Source: Brevundimonas sp. MYb52 (lineage in GTDB: Bacteria; Pseudomonadota; Alphaproteobacteria; Caulobacterales; Caulobacteraceae). Taken from it: 64,000 nt of DNA. Positions 42,174 to 50,703 of this stretch are shown here, piece after piece; position 1 is the first letter of the stretch; every line of letters starts with the position of its first letter. The DNA lies in contig NZ_PCPB01000017.1 of NCBI RefSeq assembly GCF_002979535.1, positions 1-64,000 of the forward strand. Direction: 5' to 3'. A program made the position numbers and the translations under genes. The notes beneath the pieces were generated by a model that had not been told where the DNA came from, ran no database searches, and saw nothing but the letters and a program-made list of their open reading frames with translations.

Positions 42174-43268
42174 GTGAGCCTGTATGCCCCCCATCCGTCG
42201 CCGTTCGGAAGCGCCCCCGCTGGCCTGGGGACGTTGGACGCGCGCGCGCGCGACATCTTCCGTCGCATCGTCGAGACCTATCTGGAGACGGGCGAGCCGG
42301 TCGGGTCGCGCACCATCTCACGCGGGGGGCTGGCCCTGTCGCCGGCCTCGATCCGCAACACCATGCAGGATCTGACCCTGGCGGGCCTACTGGCCTCGCC
42401 CCACACCTCGGCGGGACGGGTGCCGACCCACGCGGGGTTGCGCCTGTTCGTCGACGGTCTGCTGGAGGTCGGGGACATCGGCCAGGACGAGCGGCGCGAG
42501 ATCGACGCCCGCCTGGCGGGGAAGGGCCGCAACTTTGAGGAGGCGCTGGACGCCGCCACCAACCTGCTGTCCGGCATGGCCGGCGGGGCGGGCATCGTCG
42601 CCAGCCCGGTGCGCGACGCAGGCGTCAAGCACGTCGAGTTCGTGGCCCTGGGCCATGATCAGGCCCTGGCCGTTCTGGTCGGGGACGACGGCACGGTCGA
42701 GAACCGGTTGATGCCCCTGTCGGCGGGGGTGACGCCCTCGACGCTGAGCGAGGCTTCCAACTTCCTCAACGCCCGGCTCAAGGGTCGCCCCCTGGCCGAG
42801 GCGCGCACCGAGATGAGCGCCGAACTGGACGCCGCCCGGTCGGAACTGAACGCCGCCGCCGCGCGCCTGGTCGAGGATGGTCTGGCCGCCTGGTCGGGCG
42901 GGGGCGAGCGGGATCGGGCCCTGATCGTGCGCGGCCGCGCCAACCTGTTGCAGGACGCGCAGGCGCTCGAGGATCTGGAGCGGGTCCGCGTCCTGTTCGA
43001 CGATCTGGAGCAGAAGGAACAGCTGATCGGCCTTTTGGACGGGGTCGGCGCGGCCCAGGGCGTGCGCATCTTCATCGGCGCCGAAACACGCTTGTTTTCG
43101 CTTTCGGGTTCCGCCGTGATCGCGGCGCCCTATATGACGGGTCGGCAGCGGATGCTGGGCGCCATCGGCGTCATCGGCCCTGCAAGACTGAACTATGCCC
43201 GTGTCATACCGTTGGTGGATTACACCGCCCGGGTGCTGGGGCGGATTCTGGACGGACAAGAGACGTGA
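42174..43268 (+). CDS. hrcA: heat-inducible transcription repressor HrcA
   Basis: A 364-residue HrcA, the repressor that binds CIRCE operators and is kept active by GroEL. The N-terminal winged helix has [24 protein letters not shown] near 25-48 and [13 protein letters not shown] and [19 protein letters not shown] (near 78-96); an inserted domain and a GAF-like domain follow. The start is GTG at 42174. No CIRCE element is visible anywhere in the window, including here and at dnaK, so the target is probably groESL elsewhere. The stop overlaps the grpE GTG, so the two are coupled. Confidence 0.95.
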   Translation: MSLYAPHPSPFGSAPAGLGTLDARARDIFRRIVETYLETGEPVGSRTISRGGLALSPASIRNTMQDLTLAGLLASPHTSAGRVPTHAGLRLFVDGLLEVGDIGQDERREIDARLAGKGRNFEEALDAATNLLSGMAGGAGIVASPVRDAGVKHVEFVALGHDQALAVLVGDDGTVENRLMPLSAGVTPSTLSEASNFLNARLKGRPLAEARTEMSAELDAARSELNAAAARLVEDGLAAWSGGGERDRALIVRGRANLLQDAQALEDLERVRVLFDDLEQKEQLIGLLDGVGAAQGVRIFIGAETRLFSLSGSAVIAAPYMTGRQRMLGAIGVIGPARLNYARVIPLVDYTARVLGRILDGQET

Positions 43269-43906
43269 ACGACATCAACGACGAGACCCGCGACCAACTC
43301 GAGCAGGACATGGGAGAATCCGCCATCGATGCCGCAGCCGAAGGCGCTGACGACGGCGACATGGCCGTGATCGACGCCCTGATCGCCGAGCGTGACCAGT
43401 GGAAGGACCGCGCCCTGCGCGCCGTGGCCGACGCCGAGAACATCAAGCGCCGCGCCGAGACCCAGGCCAACGACGCCCGCGCCTACGCCATCCAGCGCTT
43501 CGCCAAGGACCTGCTGAGCGTGGCCGACACCCTGGAGCGCGGCCTGTTGTCGGCGCCCAAGGTGCTGGAAACGGCCGAGGCCGACAGCGCCGCCGCCGCC
43601 ATGGTCACCGGCCTGGAGCTGACGCAGAAGTCCCTGCTGTCGGCCTTTGAATCCAACGGCCTGACCCGCGTGGCGCCCCAGCCGGGCGAGGCCTTCGACC
43701 CCCACCTGCATCAGGCCGTGATGGAGCAGCCCTCGGACAGCGTGCCAGGCGGCACGGTGATCCAGACCCTGCAGCCGGGCTACGCCCTGTTCGGCCGCAC
43801 CGTGCGCGCGGCCATGGTGGCGGTGGCCGCCAAGGGTTCTGGCCCGGCGGGCGGCGCCTATTCGGAAGCCAATACGACGGGCGGGAATTTCGACGCCAAG
43901 GCGTGA
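43265..43906 (+). CDS. grpE: nucleotide exchange factor GrpE
   Basis: A 213-residue GrpE, which releases ADP from DnaK. A long N-terminal helix (about 35-90; [19 protein letters not shown]) leads to the C-terminal beta domain with the signature [15 protein letters not shown] near 142-156 and [24 protein letters not shown] near 163-186. Start is GTG at 43265, overlapping the hrcA stop (GTGA). A perfect 12-bp terminator follows at 43931. dnaK lies 2.3 kb downstream beyond a two-gene cassette, so grpE is not co-transcribed with it. Confidence 0.96.
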   Translation: MNDINDETRDQLEQDMGESAIDAAAEGADDGDMAVIDALIAERDQWKDRALRAVADAENIKRRAETQANDARAYAIQRFAKDLLSVADTLERGLLSAPKVLETAEADSAAAAMVTGLELTQKSLLSAFESNGLTRVAPQPGEAFDPHLHQAVMEQPSDSVPGGTVIQTLQPGYALFGRTVRAAMVAVAAKGSGPAGGAYSEANTTGGNFDAKA

Positions 43907-43930
43907 TGGTCTTCTGAGCAGAAAACGACG

Positions 43931-43966
43931 ACGGCCCGGAGCAGACGCTCCGGGCCGTTTTCTTTT
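43931..43966 (+). terminator. terminator after grpE
   Basis: A perfect 12-bp stem ACGGCCCGGAGC (43931-43942) with GCTCCGGGCCGT (43947-43958), AGAC tetraloop, then TTTCTTTT. Confidence 0.93.
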
Positions 43967-43978
43967 GTGCCCCTTCCT

Positions 43979-44098
43979 GCCGTCACCCCGGACGGCCCGA
44001 AGGGACGATCCGGGGGCCAGGCGGCGGCTTCAATGGCGTGGGCGGTGAAACATCCGGCGTCTGGGTTCCGGGTTCGCTTCGCGCCCCGGAATGACGGA
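43979..44098. repeat. paired-palindrome element C, left copy
   Basis: A 120-bp unit with ends CCGTCACCCCGG and CCGGAATGACGG. Its right arm (44058-44097) is identical over 40 nt, in inverted orientation, to the left arm of the copy at 45761-45879; its left arm (43979-44021) matches that copy's right arm at 40 of 43 positions. It lies between grpE and the dienelactone hydrolase gene. Confidence 0.88.
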
Positions 44099-44111
44099 AA
44101 AAAGCGCCGTG

Positions 44112-45014
44112 CTATTTCAAGCGGGTGTTGAAAAACGCCAGCAACCTTCGCCACCCATCCTTGGCGTCCGCCTCGCGGTAGCTGGCGCGGTAGTCGGCGT
44201 GGAAGCCGTGCGGGGCGTCGGGATAGACCACGATCTCGCTGTCGCTCTGTCCAGCGGCGGTCAGGGCCGCGCGCATGGTCTCGACGCTGGCGACGGGAAT
44301 GCCGCCGTCCTGACCACCGTAGAGGCCGAGCACCGGGGCCTGGAGATCAGCCGCCAGGTCGACGGGCCAGGGGCGGCCCACTGTCTTCTGTTCGTCGGTC
44401 GCCGTGGCGGCGGGGGCCAGGCGGCCATACCAGGCGACCCCGGCGTCGAGGACGGCGAAGCGGGCGCAGGCCTGCCACACCACCTTGCCGCCCCAGCAGA
44501 AGCCGGTGATCCCGACCTTGTCGGCCCTGGCCCAGGACTGAAGGCCGATCCACTCCAGCGCGGCGCCCACATCGCCCATGACCTGGTCGTAACCGGCGGC
44601 CCCGACGATGGCCATGATGGCCGACATGTCGCTGAGCGGGGCCGGGTCGGCCTTGCGGACGAAGAAGGCCGGGGCGACGGCGGCGTAGCCGGCCTTGGCC
44701 AGGCGGCGGCAGATGTCGCGGATGTACTCGTGCACGCCGAAGATCTCGGACACGACGATGACGACGGGGAAGGGGCCTTCGCCCTCGGGCCGGGCGACAT
44801 AGGCGGGCAGCTCGAAACCGTCGGGGGCGGGGAAAGAGACGGTGTGGGCGATCAGGCCGGTGCTGTCGGTCGTCACGGGACTGGCCGCCTGGCTGAGGGC
44901 GGCGGGGGCGTAGGCGGCGAACATCAGGCCGCCGGCCGTGGCCACGCCCAGGCTGCGGCGGCTGGGGGCGATCTGGTCGGGGCTCAGGCCCTCGGGCCGG
45001 GTGATCAGGGGCAT
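44112..45014 (-). CDS. dienelactone hydrolase family protein, exported
   Basis: A 300-residue alpha/beta hydrolase of the dienelactone hydrolase family. The catalytic Cys is in GFCWGGK near residue 168, the acid in GGQDGGIP near 220 and the His in APHGFHADYR near 262. Residues 19-45 start with SRRSLG and continue as a hydrophobic segment ending ALSQA, a probable Tat signal peptide, so a periplasmic enzyme is likely. Actual substrates of such proteins range from dienelactones to small esters. It and alkB are on the minus strand within a block bounded by inverted copies of repeat C, between grpE and dnaK. Confidence 0.86.
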   Translation of the reverse strand: MPLITRPEGLSPDQIAPSRRSLGVATAGGLMFAAYAPAALSQAASPVTTDSTGLIAHTVSFPAPDGFELPAYVARPEGEGPFPVVIVVSEIFGVHEYIRDICRRLAKAGYAAVAPAFFVRKADPAPLSDMSAIMAIVGAAGYDQVMGDVGAALEWIGLQSWARADKVGITGFCWGGKVVWQACARFAVLDAGVAWYGRLAPAATATDEQKTVGRPWPVDLAADLQAPVLGLYGGQDGGIPVASVETMRAALTAAGQSDSEIVVYPDAPHGFHADYRASYREADAKDGWRRLLAFFNTRLK

Positions 45015-45057
45015 CGCGCGTCTCCGACTGTTTGAGGGCGCGACTGTGGCCCGGCTT

Positions 45058-45717
45058 TCAACCTCCCGTCGAGTCCCGATCCCCGAGACGCCAGAGGGCG
45101 CGACGCAGGGTCAGATTGATGCGCCCGCCGCCGGGCACCAGCTGCGACGACCCGGCCAGCAGCCGGTCGATCCCGTGGCGCGCCAGACGGGCGGGTCCCG
45201 TCAGGGCGCAGACGTCGCCCGAGGCCAGCTTCAGGCTCTGGGTCCTGCCGCCCTCGGCCGGGCCGATGCGGAAGACCGCCGTGTCGCCCAGCGACACCGA
45301 CAGGACCGGGGCGGTCAGGTCGGCTTCGTCGCGATCCTGATGCAGGCCCATCTTCGCCTCGCCGCGATAGAGGTTGACCAGGCAGGCGTCGGGCGGGGCG
45401 GGCCAGCCGGTCAGGGCGTCCCACAGGTCGAGCAGCGTCTGGGGCATGGGCGGCCAGGGCGCGTCGGTGACCGGATGGGTCGGCTGATAGCGATAGCCCG
45501 CCCGATCTGAGACCCAGGCCAGGGGCCCCATCCCCGTCATCTCCACCGAGAAGGGCCGACCGCCGGGCGTCACAGGGCGATAGAAGGGGGCCGCCTCCGT
45601 CGTCGCCAGCACCTCGGCCAGCAGAGAGGCTTGCGCCGCCGCATCCAGAGCGCCCGGCCACAGGCGAAAGCCGGGCAGGCCGGTCGGGGTTTCGCGGGGC
45701 GGAGACATGCTCGCCAT
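45058..45717 (-). CDS. alkB: AlkB-family 2-oxoglutarate/Fe(II) dioxygenase
   Basis: A 219-residue AlkB-type dioxygenase that oxidatively removes methyl groups from alkylated bases such as 1-methyladenine and 3-methylcytosine. The iron ligands are His126 and Asp128 in MGLHQDRDE and a His near 182 (ARHGIDR); the 2-oxoglutarate-binding Arg residues are in GGRINLTLRRA near 198-206. VNLYRGEAKMGLH and LSVSLGDTAVFRIG are typical of bacterial AlkB. No ada or alkA genes are adjacent. It lies upstream of the hydrolase gene with a 43-bp gap, both inside the repeat C block. The first ATG (45717) is used; 45708 is also possible. Confidence 0.93.
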   Translation of the reverse strand: MASMSPPRETPTGLPGFRLWPGALDAAAQASLLAEVLATTEAAPFYRPVTPGGRPFSVEMTGMGPLAWVSDRAGYRYQPTHPVTDAPWPPMPQTLLDLWDALTGWPAPPDACLVNLYRGEAKMGLHQDRDEADLTAPVLSVSLGDTAVFRIGPAEGGRTQSLKLASGDVCALTGPARLARHGIDRLLAGSSQLVPGGGRINLTLRRALWRLGDRDSTGG

Positions 45718-45760
45718 TTAAGACCCTTCCTCCGATGGGAGAAGGCGTCTCGCCCCCTCT

Positions 45761-45879
45761 GCCGTCATTCCGGGGCGCGAAGCGAACCCGGAACCCAGAC
45801 GTCCGACATTCCGCCGCGCCGTCTTCGGATCCCGGGCCTGGGCCCCGGATCGCCCCTCCGGGCCGTCCGGGGTGACGGC
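45761..45879. repeat. paired-palindrome element C, right copy (inverted)
   Basis: The inverted partner of 43979-44098: left arm 45762-45801 is a 40/40 match and right arm 45837-45879 a 40/43 match to the opposite arms. Middle sequences have diverged. It lies just upstream of the alkB start. Confidence 0.88.
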
Positions 45880-45970
45880 AGGGGAGGTGGCCTCTCTCCA
45901 GGCGGCTCACCGTCGGGAGAGGGTTCATGGCGGTAAACGCCATCGAATCCGTCCCGAACCGCACGAAACC
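45880..45970. other. gene-free DNA between repeat C and dnaK promoter
   Basis: Part of a 450-bp stretch without a gene (45718-46167). I see an ATGGCG...CGCCAT hairpin near 45926-45943 and CTCTCCC-type sequence near 45893, but nothing I can name. The rest of the gap holds repeat C, the dnaK promoter and its leader. Confidence 0.5.
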
Positions 45971-45998
45971 CTTGCAGCCCCTGCGGTCTTTCCCATAT
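45971..45998 (+). promoter_or_regulatory. heat-shock (sigma-32-type) promoter of dnaK
   Basis: CTTGCAG (45971-45977) and TCCCATAT (45991-45998) with a 13-bp spacer, against the sigma-32 consensus CTTGAAA-N13-17-CCCCATNT. It lies 170 bp before the dnaK ATG. The dnaJ promoter in this window has the same spacing and near-identical boxes. Confidence 0.65.
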
Positions 45999-46167
45999 CC
46001 GGGCCAGTCTGGAAGAAACCCCGAAGTTCCTGGGGCTTTCGACCGCAACCATTCAACCTGCCCGACCGGACGACCGGAACGGCTTTCAGCCCAACTGGGG
46101 GCGGTCACGCGCGGCGCTTTTCGAAGGCCGCCGCATCGCCCGCCGCAAGGAGTGAAAAGACAAGCTC

Positions 46168-48078
46168 ATGGCCAAGATTATCGGCATCGACCTCGGCACG
46201 ACCAACTCGTGCGTCGCCGTCATGGACGGCAAGAACCCCAAGGTCATCGAGAACGCCGAAGGCAACCGCACGACCCCGTCGGTCGTGGCGATCCAGGACA
46301 GCGGCGAAGTGCTCGTCGGCCAGCCTGCGCGTCGCCAGGCGGTCACGAACCCGACCAACACCTTCTTCGCCATCAAGCGCCTGATCGGCCGCAATTTCGA
46401 TGACCCGGTGGTGGCCAAGGACAAGGGCATGGTGCCCTACGAAATCGTCAAGGGTCCGAACGGCGACGCCTGGGTGCGCGCCCACGGCAAGGACTATTCG
46501 CCCCAGCAGGTCTCGGCCTTCACCCTCGGCAAGATGAAGGAGGCCGCTGAGGCCTACCTCGGCGAGACCGTGACCCAGGCCGTCATCACTGTTCCGGCCT
46601 ATTTCAACGACGCCCAGCGTCAGGCCACCAAGGACGCCGGTAAGGTCGCCGGTCTGGAAGTCCTGCGCATCATCAACGAGCCGACCGCGGCCGCCCTGGC
46701 CTATGGCCTGGAGAAGAACGAAGGTCAGAAGATCGCCGTCTATGACCTGGGCGGCGGCACCTTCGACGTCTCGATCCTGGAAATCGGCGACGGCGTCTTC
46801 GAGGTGAAGTCGACCAACGGCGACACCTTCCTGGGCGGCGAGGACTTCGACCTGCGTCTGGTCGACTACCTGGCCGACGAGTTCAAGAAGGAGCAGGGCG
46901 TCGATCTGCGGACCGACAAGCTGGCTCTGCAGCGCCTGAAGGAAGAAGCCGAGAAGGCCAAGAAGGAGCTGTCCTCGACGGCCCAGTACGAGGTCAACCT
47001 GCCGTTCATCACCATGAACGCCTCGGGTCCGCTGCACCTGAACATCAAGCTGTCGCGCGCCAAGCTGGAAGCCCTGGTCGACGACCTGATCCAGCGCACG
47101 ATCGAGCCCTGCGCCAAGGCGCTGAAGGACGCGGGCCTCAAGGCCTCGGACATCGACGAAGTCGTTCTGGTCGGCGGGATGACCCGCATGCCCGCCGTGC
47201 AGGAAGCCGTGAAGAAGTTCTTCGGCAAGGAGCCGCACAAGGGCGTGAACCCTGACGAGGTCGTGGCCCTGGGCGCCGCCGTTCAGGCCGGCGTTCTGCA
47301 AGGCGACGTCAAGGACGTTCTGCTGCTGGACGTGACGCCTCTGACCCTGGGCATCGAAACCCTGGGCGGCGTTTTCACGCCCCTGATCGAGCGCAACACC
47401 ACCATCCCGACCAAGAAGGCCCAGGTCTTCTCGACCGCTGACGACAACCAGTCGGCCGTGACGATCCGCGTCTTCCAGGGCGAGCGCCCGATGGCCGCCG
47501 ACAACAAGGTCCTGGGTCAGTTCGACCTGATGGGCATTCCGCCGGCGCCGCGCGGCATGCCGCAGATCGAGGTCGCCTTCGACATCGACGCCAACGGCAT
47601 CGTCCACGTCACCGCCAAGGACAAGGCGACCAACAAGGAGCAGTCGATCCGCATTCAGGCCAACGGCGGCCTGTCGGACGCGGACATCGACAAGATGGTC
47701 AAGGAAGCCGAAGCCAACGCCGCCGCCGACAAGGTCCGCAAGGAACTGGTCGAGGCCGTCAATGGCGCCGACAGCCTGGTCCACTCGACCGAGAAGGCCT
47801 TGTCGGAACACGGTGACAAGGTCGACGACGCCACCAAGGCCACCATCCAGTCGGCCCTGGACGATCTGAAGTCGGCCAAGGACGGTTCGGACCCGGAAGT
47901 CATCCGCGAGAAGACCAACACCCTGGCCCAGGCCTCGATGAAGCTGGGCGAGGCCATGTACGCCGCTCAGCAGGGCGCCGGTGAAGACGGCGCCTCGGCT
48001 GAGGCGCCTGCCGACGACGGCGTGGTCGACGCCGAGTTCGAGGAAGTCTCGGACGAAGACGACAAGAAGAACGCGTAA
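46168..48078 (+). CDS. dnaK: molecular chaperone DnaK (Hsp70)
   Basis: A 636-residue Hsp70. The ATPase domain (1-385) begins [18 protein letters not shown], with [14 protein letters not shown] near 145, [15 protein letters not shown] near 192 and [14 protein letters not shown] near 332; then comes the linker [19 protein letters not shown] (about 385-403), the substrate-binding domain and helical lid, and an acidic tail ending [10 protein letters not shown]. DnaK binds unfolded segments with ATP control from DnaJ and GrpE, both in this window, and also modulates sigma-32. A sigma-32-type promoter lies 170 bp upstream; a hairpin terminator separates it from dnaJ. Confidence 0.98.
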   Translation: MAKIIGIDLGTTNSCVAVMDGKNPKVIENAEGNRTTPSVVAIQDSGEVLVGQPARRQAVTNPTNTFFAIKRLIGRNFDDPVVAKDKGMVPYEIVKGPNGDAWVRAHGKDYSPQQVSAFTLGKMKEAAEAYLGETVTQAVITVPAYFNDAQRQATKDAGKVAGLEVLRIINEPTAAALAYGLEKNEGQKIAVYDLGGGTFDVSILEIGDGVFEVKSTNGDTFLGGEDFDLRLVDYLADEFKKEQGVDLRTDKLALQRLKEEAEKAKKELSSTAQYEVNLPFITMNASGPLHLNIKLSRAKLEALVDDLIQRTIEPCAKALKDAGLKASDIDEVVLVGGMTRMPAVQEAVKKFFGKEPHKGVNPDEVVALGAAVQAGVLQGDVKDVLLLDVTPLTLGIETLGGVFTPLIERNTTIPTKKAQVFSTADDNQSAVTIRVFQGERPMAADNKVLGQFDLMGIPPAPRGMPQIEVAFDIDANGIVHVTAKDKATNKEQSIRIQANGGLSDADIDKMVKEAEANAAADKVRKELVEAVNGADSLVHSTEKALSEHGDKVDDATKATIQSALDDLKSAKDGSDPEVIREKTNTLAQASMKLGEAMYAAQQGAGEDGASAEAPADDGVVDAEFEEVSDEDDKKNA

Positions 48079-48099
48079 CGAAACGCGACGTACGACGAC

Positions 48100-48135
48100 C
48101 GGCCCCGCTTGCCAGACGGCAGGCGGGGCCGTTTC
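48100..48135 (+). terminator. terminator between dnaK and dnaJ
   Basis: A 9-bp stem CGGCCCCGC (48100-48108) with GCGGGGCCG (48123-48131), extended inside by GCC/GGC pairs around an AGAC loop, then TTT. It should limit dnaK read-through into dnaJ. Confidence 0.8.
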
Positions 48136-48141
48136 ATAAAA

Positions 48142-48169
48142 CTTGCATCATTCGACCGGGCGCCCATGT
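48142..48169 (+). promoter_or_regulatory. heat-shock (sigma-32-type) promoter of dnaJ
   Basis: CTTGCAT (48142-48148) and GCCCATGT (48162-48169) separated by 13 bp, placed just after the dnaK terminator and 95 bp before the dnaJ ATG. Seven of eight -10 positions match CCCCATNT. Confidence 0.62.
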
Positions 48170-48263
48170 CAGCAGACATGGTCATTGGGTCATTGGCGAC
48201 CGCACGATCCGGGGCTCAACACGGACGGCGGACGCCGCGAGAAAGTAAGAGGACGAACGCCTG

Positions 48264-49472
48264 ATGGCGCAGCGTGACTATTACGAGATTCTGGGGGTCG
48301 AACGGACCATCGACGCGCCGGGCCTGAAGTCGGCCTATCGCAAGCTGGCCATGATCCACCACCCGGACCGCAACGGCGGCTCCGAAGAATCCCTCGCCCA
48401 GTTCAAGGAAATCTCCGAGGCCTATACGGTGCTGTCGGACGATCAGAAGCGCGCGGCCTATGACCGGTTCGGTCATGCGGGCGTGAACGGCGGCGCCGGC
48501 GGCGGCGACCCGTTCGGACGCGGCGGCGGGCAAGGCTTCCACGATATCAACGACATCTTCTCCCAGGTCTTCGGCGACGCCTTTGGCGATGCGTTCGGCG
48601 GCCGAGGCGGCGGGCGTCAGCAGCAGGCGGGACCGCGTCGCGGCTCGGACCTGCGCTATGACCTCGAGATCACCCTGGAGCAGGCCTACAAGGGGGCCGA
48701 GGTCGAGATCGCGGTCCCCACCACCATGACCTGCGAGGTCTGCGACGGTTCGGGCGCCAAGGCCGGGACCAAGCCGACCATCTGCTCGACCTGCGGCGGC
48801 GCCGGACGCGTGCGCCAGGCCAACGGCTTCTTCCAGGTCGAGCGCACCTGCCCCCGTTGCGGCGGCTCGGGCGAGATGATCGCCGACCCCTGCGGCGCCT
48901 GTCACGGCCACGGCCAGGTCCGCAAGAACCGCCAGCTCAGCCTGAGAATCCCCGCCGGCGTCGACGACGGCTCGCGCATCCGCCTGTCGGGCGAAGGCGA
49001 GGCCGGTCAGCGCGGCGGCCCGCGCGGCGACCTCTATGTCTTCCTGTCGGTGCACGACCACGAACTGTTCGAGCGCGACAACCTGGACCTGCTGGTCACG
49101 GTGCCGGTGCCGATGACGGTGGCGGCGCTGGGCGGGGTGGTCGACGCCCCCTGCCTGGTGTCCGAGGCCTGCGACGGCAAGTGCAAGGCCACGGTCGAGG
49201 TGCCCGCCGGCGCCCAGACCGGCAAGACCGTCCGTATCAAGGGCAAGGGCATGCCTCACCTGAACGGCCGCCAGCGCGGCGATCTGGTGGTCGAGCTGTT
49301 CGTGGAAACCCCGACCGATCTGACGCCGCGTCAGAAGGAACTGATGCAGGAGCTTGCGGCCTCGTTCGGAGAGAGCCAGAATCCGCGCAACTCCAGTTTC
49401 GCGGGCAAGGCCAAGCGGTTCTGGGCCGATATTCTGGGCGGCGACGCTGACAATCCGAAAGAGACTGCGTGA
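48264..49472 (+). CDS. dnaJ: co-chaperone DnaJ (Hsp40)
   Basis: A 402-residue type I DnaJ. The J domain (1-70) carries the HPD motif in HHPDRNGG near 33-40. A Gly/Phe-rich region (about 73-125) follows, then four CxxCxGxG zinc motifs (CEVCDGSG, CSTCGGAG, CPRCGGSG, CGACHGHG; about 155-222) and the substrate-binding C-terminal beta domains. DnaJ delivers unfolded proteins to DnaK and stimulates ATP hydrolysis. It has its own sigma-32-type promoter. The stop overlaps the dapB GTG (GTGA), tying dapB translation to dnaJ, an odd coupling of lysine/peptidoglycan synthesis to a chaperone. Confidence 0.97.
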   Translation: MAQRDYYEILGVERTIDAPGLKSAYRKLAMIHHPDRNGGSEESLAQFKEISEAYTVLSDDQKRAAYDRFGHAGVNGGAGGGDPFGRGGGQGFHDINDIFSQVFGDAFGDAFGGRGGGRQQQAGPRRGSDLRYDLEITLEQAYKGAEVEIAVPTTMTCEVCDGSGAKAGTKPTICSTCGGAGRVRQANGFFQVERTCPRCGGSGEMIADPCGACHGHGQVRKNRQLSLRIPAGVDDGSRIRLSGEGEAGQRGGPRGDLYVFLSVHDHELFERDNLDLLVTVPVPMTVAALGGVVDAPCLVSEACDGKCKATVEVPAGAQTGKTVRIKGKGMPHLNGRQRGDLVVELFVETPTDLTPRQKELMQELAASFGESQNPRNSSFAGKAKRFWADILGGDADNPKETA

Positions 49473-50218
49473 GCGACATCTTCCACGCCGGCATCTCCGG
49501 CGCCCGGGGCCGCATGGGCCGCGCCGTCTCTCAGGTTCTGGACGCCCGCGAGGACGTGGTGGTCGCCGCCCGTTTTGATCGCGGCGAGACGCCTGACCTG
49601 AAGCTGTGCGACGTCATTATCGACTTCTCGACGCCCGAGGCCTCGGTCGACCTGGCCAAGGCCTGTGCTGAACGTGGCGGCCCGGCCCTGGTCATCGGCT
49701 CGACGGGCCTGTCGCCGGAACAGGATACGGAGCTTGAGGCGGCGGCCGAGAAGATCGCCATCGTCCGCAGCGGCAACTTTTCGCTGGGTCTCAACATCCT
49801 GATTGGCCTGGTCGAGCACGCGGCCCAGCGTCTGGACGGCCGCGACTGGGACATCGAGGTGCTGGAGACCCATCACCGGCGCAAGGTGGACGCGCCTTCG
49901 GGCACCGCCCTGATGCTGGGCGAGGCCGCGGCCAACGGCCGGGGCCGCGATCTGGAAGACCTGAAGACCGCGCCCTATGACGGCATCACCGGCCCGCGCG
50001 AGCCGGGCAAGATCGGTTTCGCCTCCCTGCGGGCCGGCGGCGTCATCGGCGAACATACGGTCCTGTTCGGCTCGGACGACGAACTGCTGACCCTGTCGCA
50101 CTCGGCCATCGACCGCTCCCTGTTCGCCAAGGGCGCCGTGGCCGCCGCCGCCTGGGTGCGCAACCGTCGCCCCGGCCTCTACGACATGCAGGACGTGCTC
50201 GGCTTCCGTCAGGCCTGA
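49469..50218 (+). CDS. dapB: 4-hydroxy-tetrahydrodipicolinate reductase
   Basis: A 249-residue DapB, the NAD(P)H-dependent reductase of lysine and meso-diaminopimelate synthesis. The Rossmann motif GISGARGRMGRAV is at residues 8-20, the substrate motif EVLETHHRRKVDAPSGTA is near 130-147 (His-His and Lys catalytic region) and FASLRAGGVIGEHTV near 186-200. Start is GTG at 49469 overlapping the dnaJ stop by 4 bp, so it should respond to dnaJ transcription. The convergent small membrane-protein gene begins 23 bp beyond its stop. Confidence 0.96.
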   Translation: MSDIFHAGISGARGRMGRAVSQVLDAREDVVVAARFDRGETPDLKLCDVIIDFSTPEASVDLAKACAERGGPALVIGSTGLSPEQDTELEAAAEKIAIVRSGNFSLGLNILIGLVEHAAQRLDGRDWDIEVLETHHRRKVDAPSGTALMLGEAAANGRGRDLEDLKTAPYDGITGPREPGKIGFASLRAGGVIGEHTVLFGSDDELLTLSHSAIDRSLFAKGAVAAAAWVRNRRPGLYDMQDVLGFRQA

Positions 50219-50241
50219 CGTTCCCGGCGGGGCGCTGGCCT

Positions 50242-50604
50242 TCACGCCTCCTGGCGAATGACCCGGCGTCCGACCGTCTTGGCGAAGAAGATCCCGGCGA
50301 TGGCGATCTCATAGCCGAGGAAGAGGATCATCAGCTTCAGCCAGAACCCCAGCGACAGCGGGGTCGGCATGCCGAAGTCGTCGCGCATGACCAGGGTCAG
50401 CACCCCCAGGGTGAGCATGTGGGCGAGAGCCGCGTCCCGCGCTGTCGCATTGAGCGCGAGCCAGTCGCGCATGCCCAGGCCGCCGATGACAGCGAGCGTC
50501 AGCGCCAGCGACGCCGCCCCCGCGTCGGGCTGAAACCGCGCCAGTTCAAATAGTCCCATCAGGAAGGCGGCGATCTGCTGCAGGTCCATGGCCATGCCGT
50601 TCAA
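50242..50604 (-). CDS. small hypothetical membrane protein
   Basis: A 120-residue protein with about three hydrophobic segments (near residues 30-47, 59-75 and 88-108) and a basic C-terminus (KTVGRRVIRQ). I do not recognise a family. Several ATGs lie close together at the start (50604, 50595, 50589), so the exact N-terminus is unsure. It is divergent from the EamA transporter and convergent with dapB. Membrane character and a clean frame between genes support it as real, though without further evidence. Confidence 0.6.
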   Translation of the reverse strand: MNGMAMDLQQIAAFLMGLFELARFQPDAGAASLALTLAVIGGLGMRDWLALNATARDAALAHMLTLGVLTLVMRDDFGMPTPLSLGFWLKLMILFLGYEIAIAGIFFAKTVGRRVIRQEA

Positions 50605-50703
50605 GAGGGGTGGGCTTGCCTGCCTATCGGGCCTATGGGTTCACGGCAATCGCCGAAGAAAGCCCATGATCTCCCACATCAACGCCGAGGACATCGCAGG
50701 CGG

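Noticed and set aside
44112..45717. Insertion sequence or composite transposon around the hydrolase and alkB genes
   Set aside because: No transposase and no target duplication is visible; the flanking repeats are hairpin elements, so only the bracketing is reported.
46105..47811. 568-residue open frame antisense to dnaK
   Set aside because: Mirror of a strongly conserved gene on the plus strand; no independent support.
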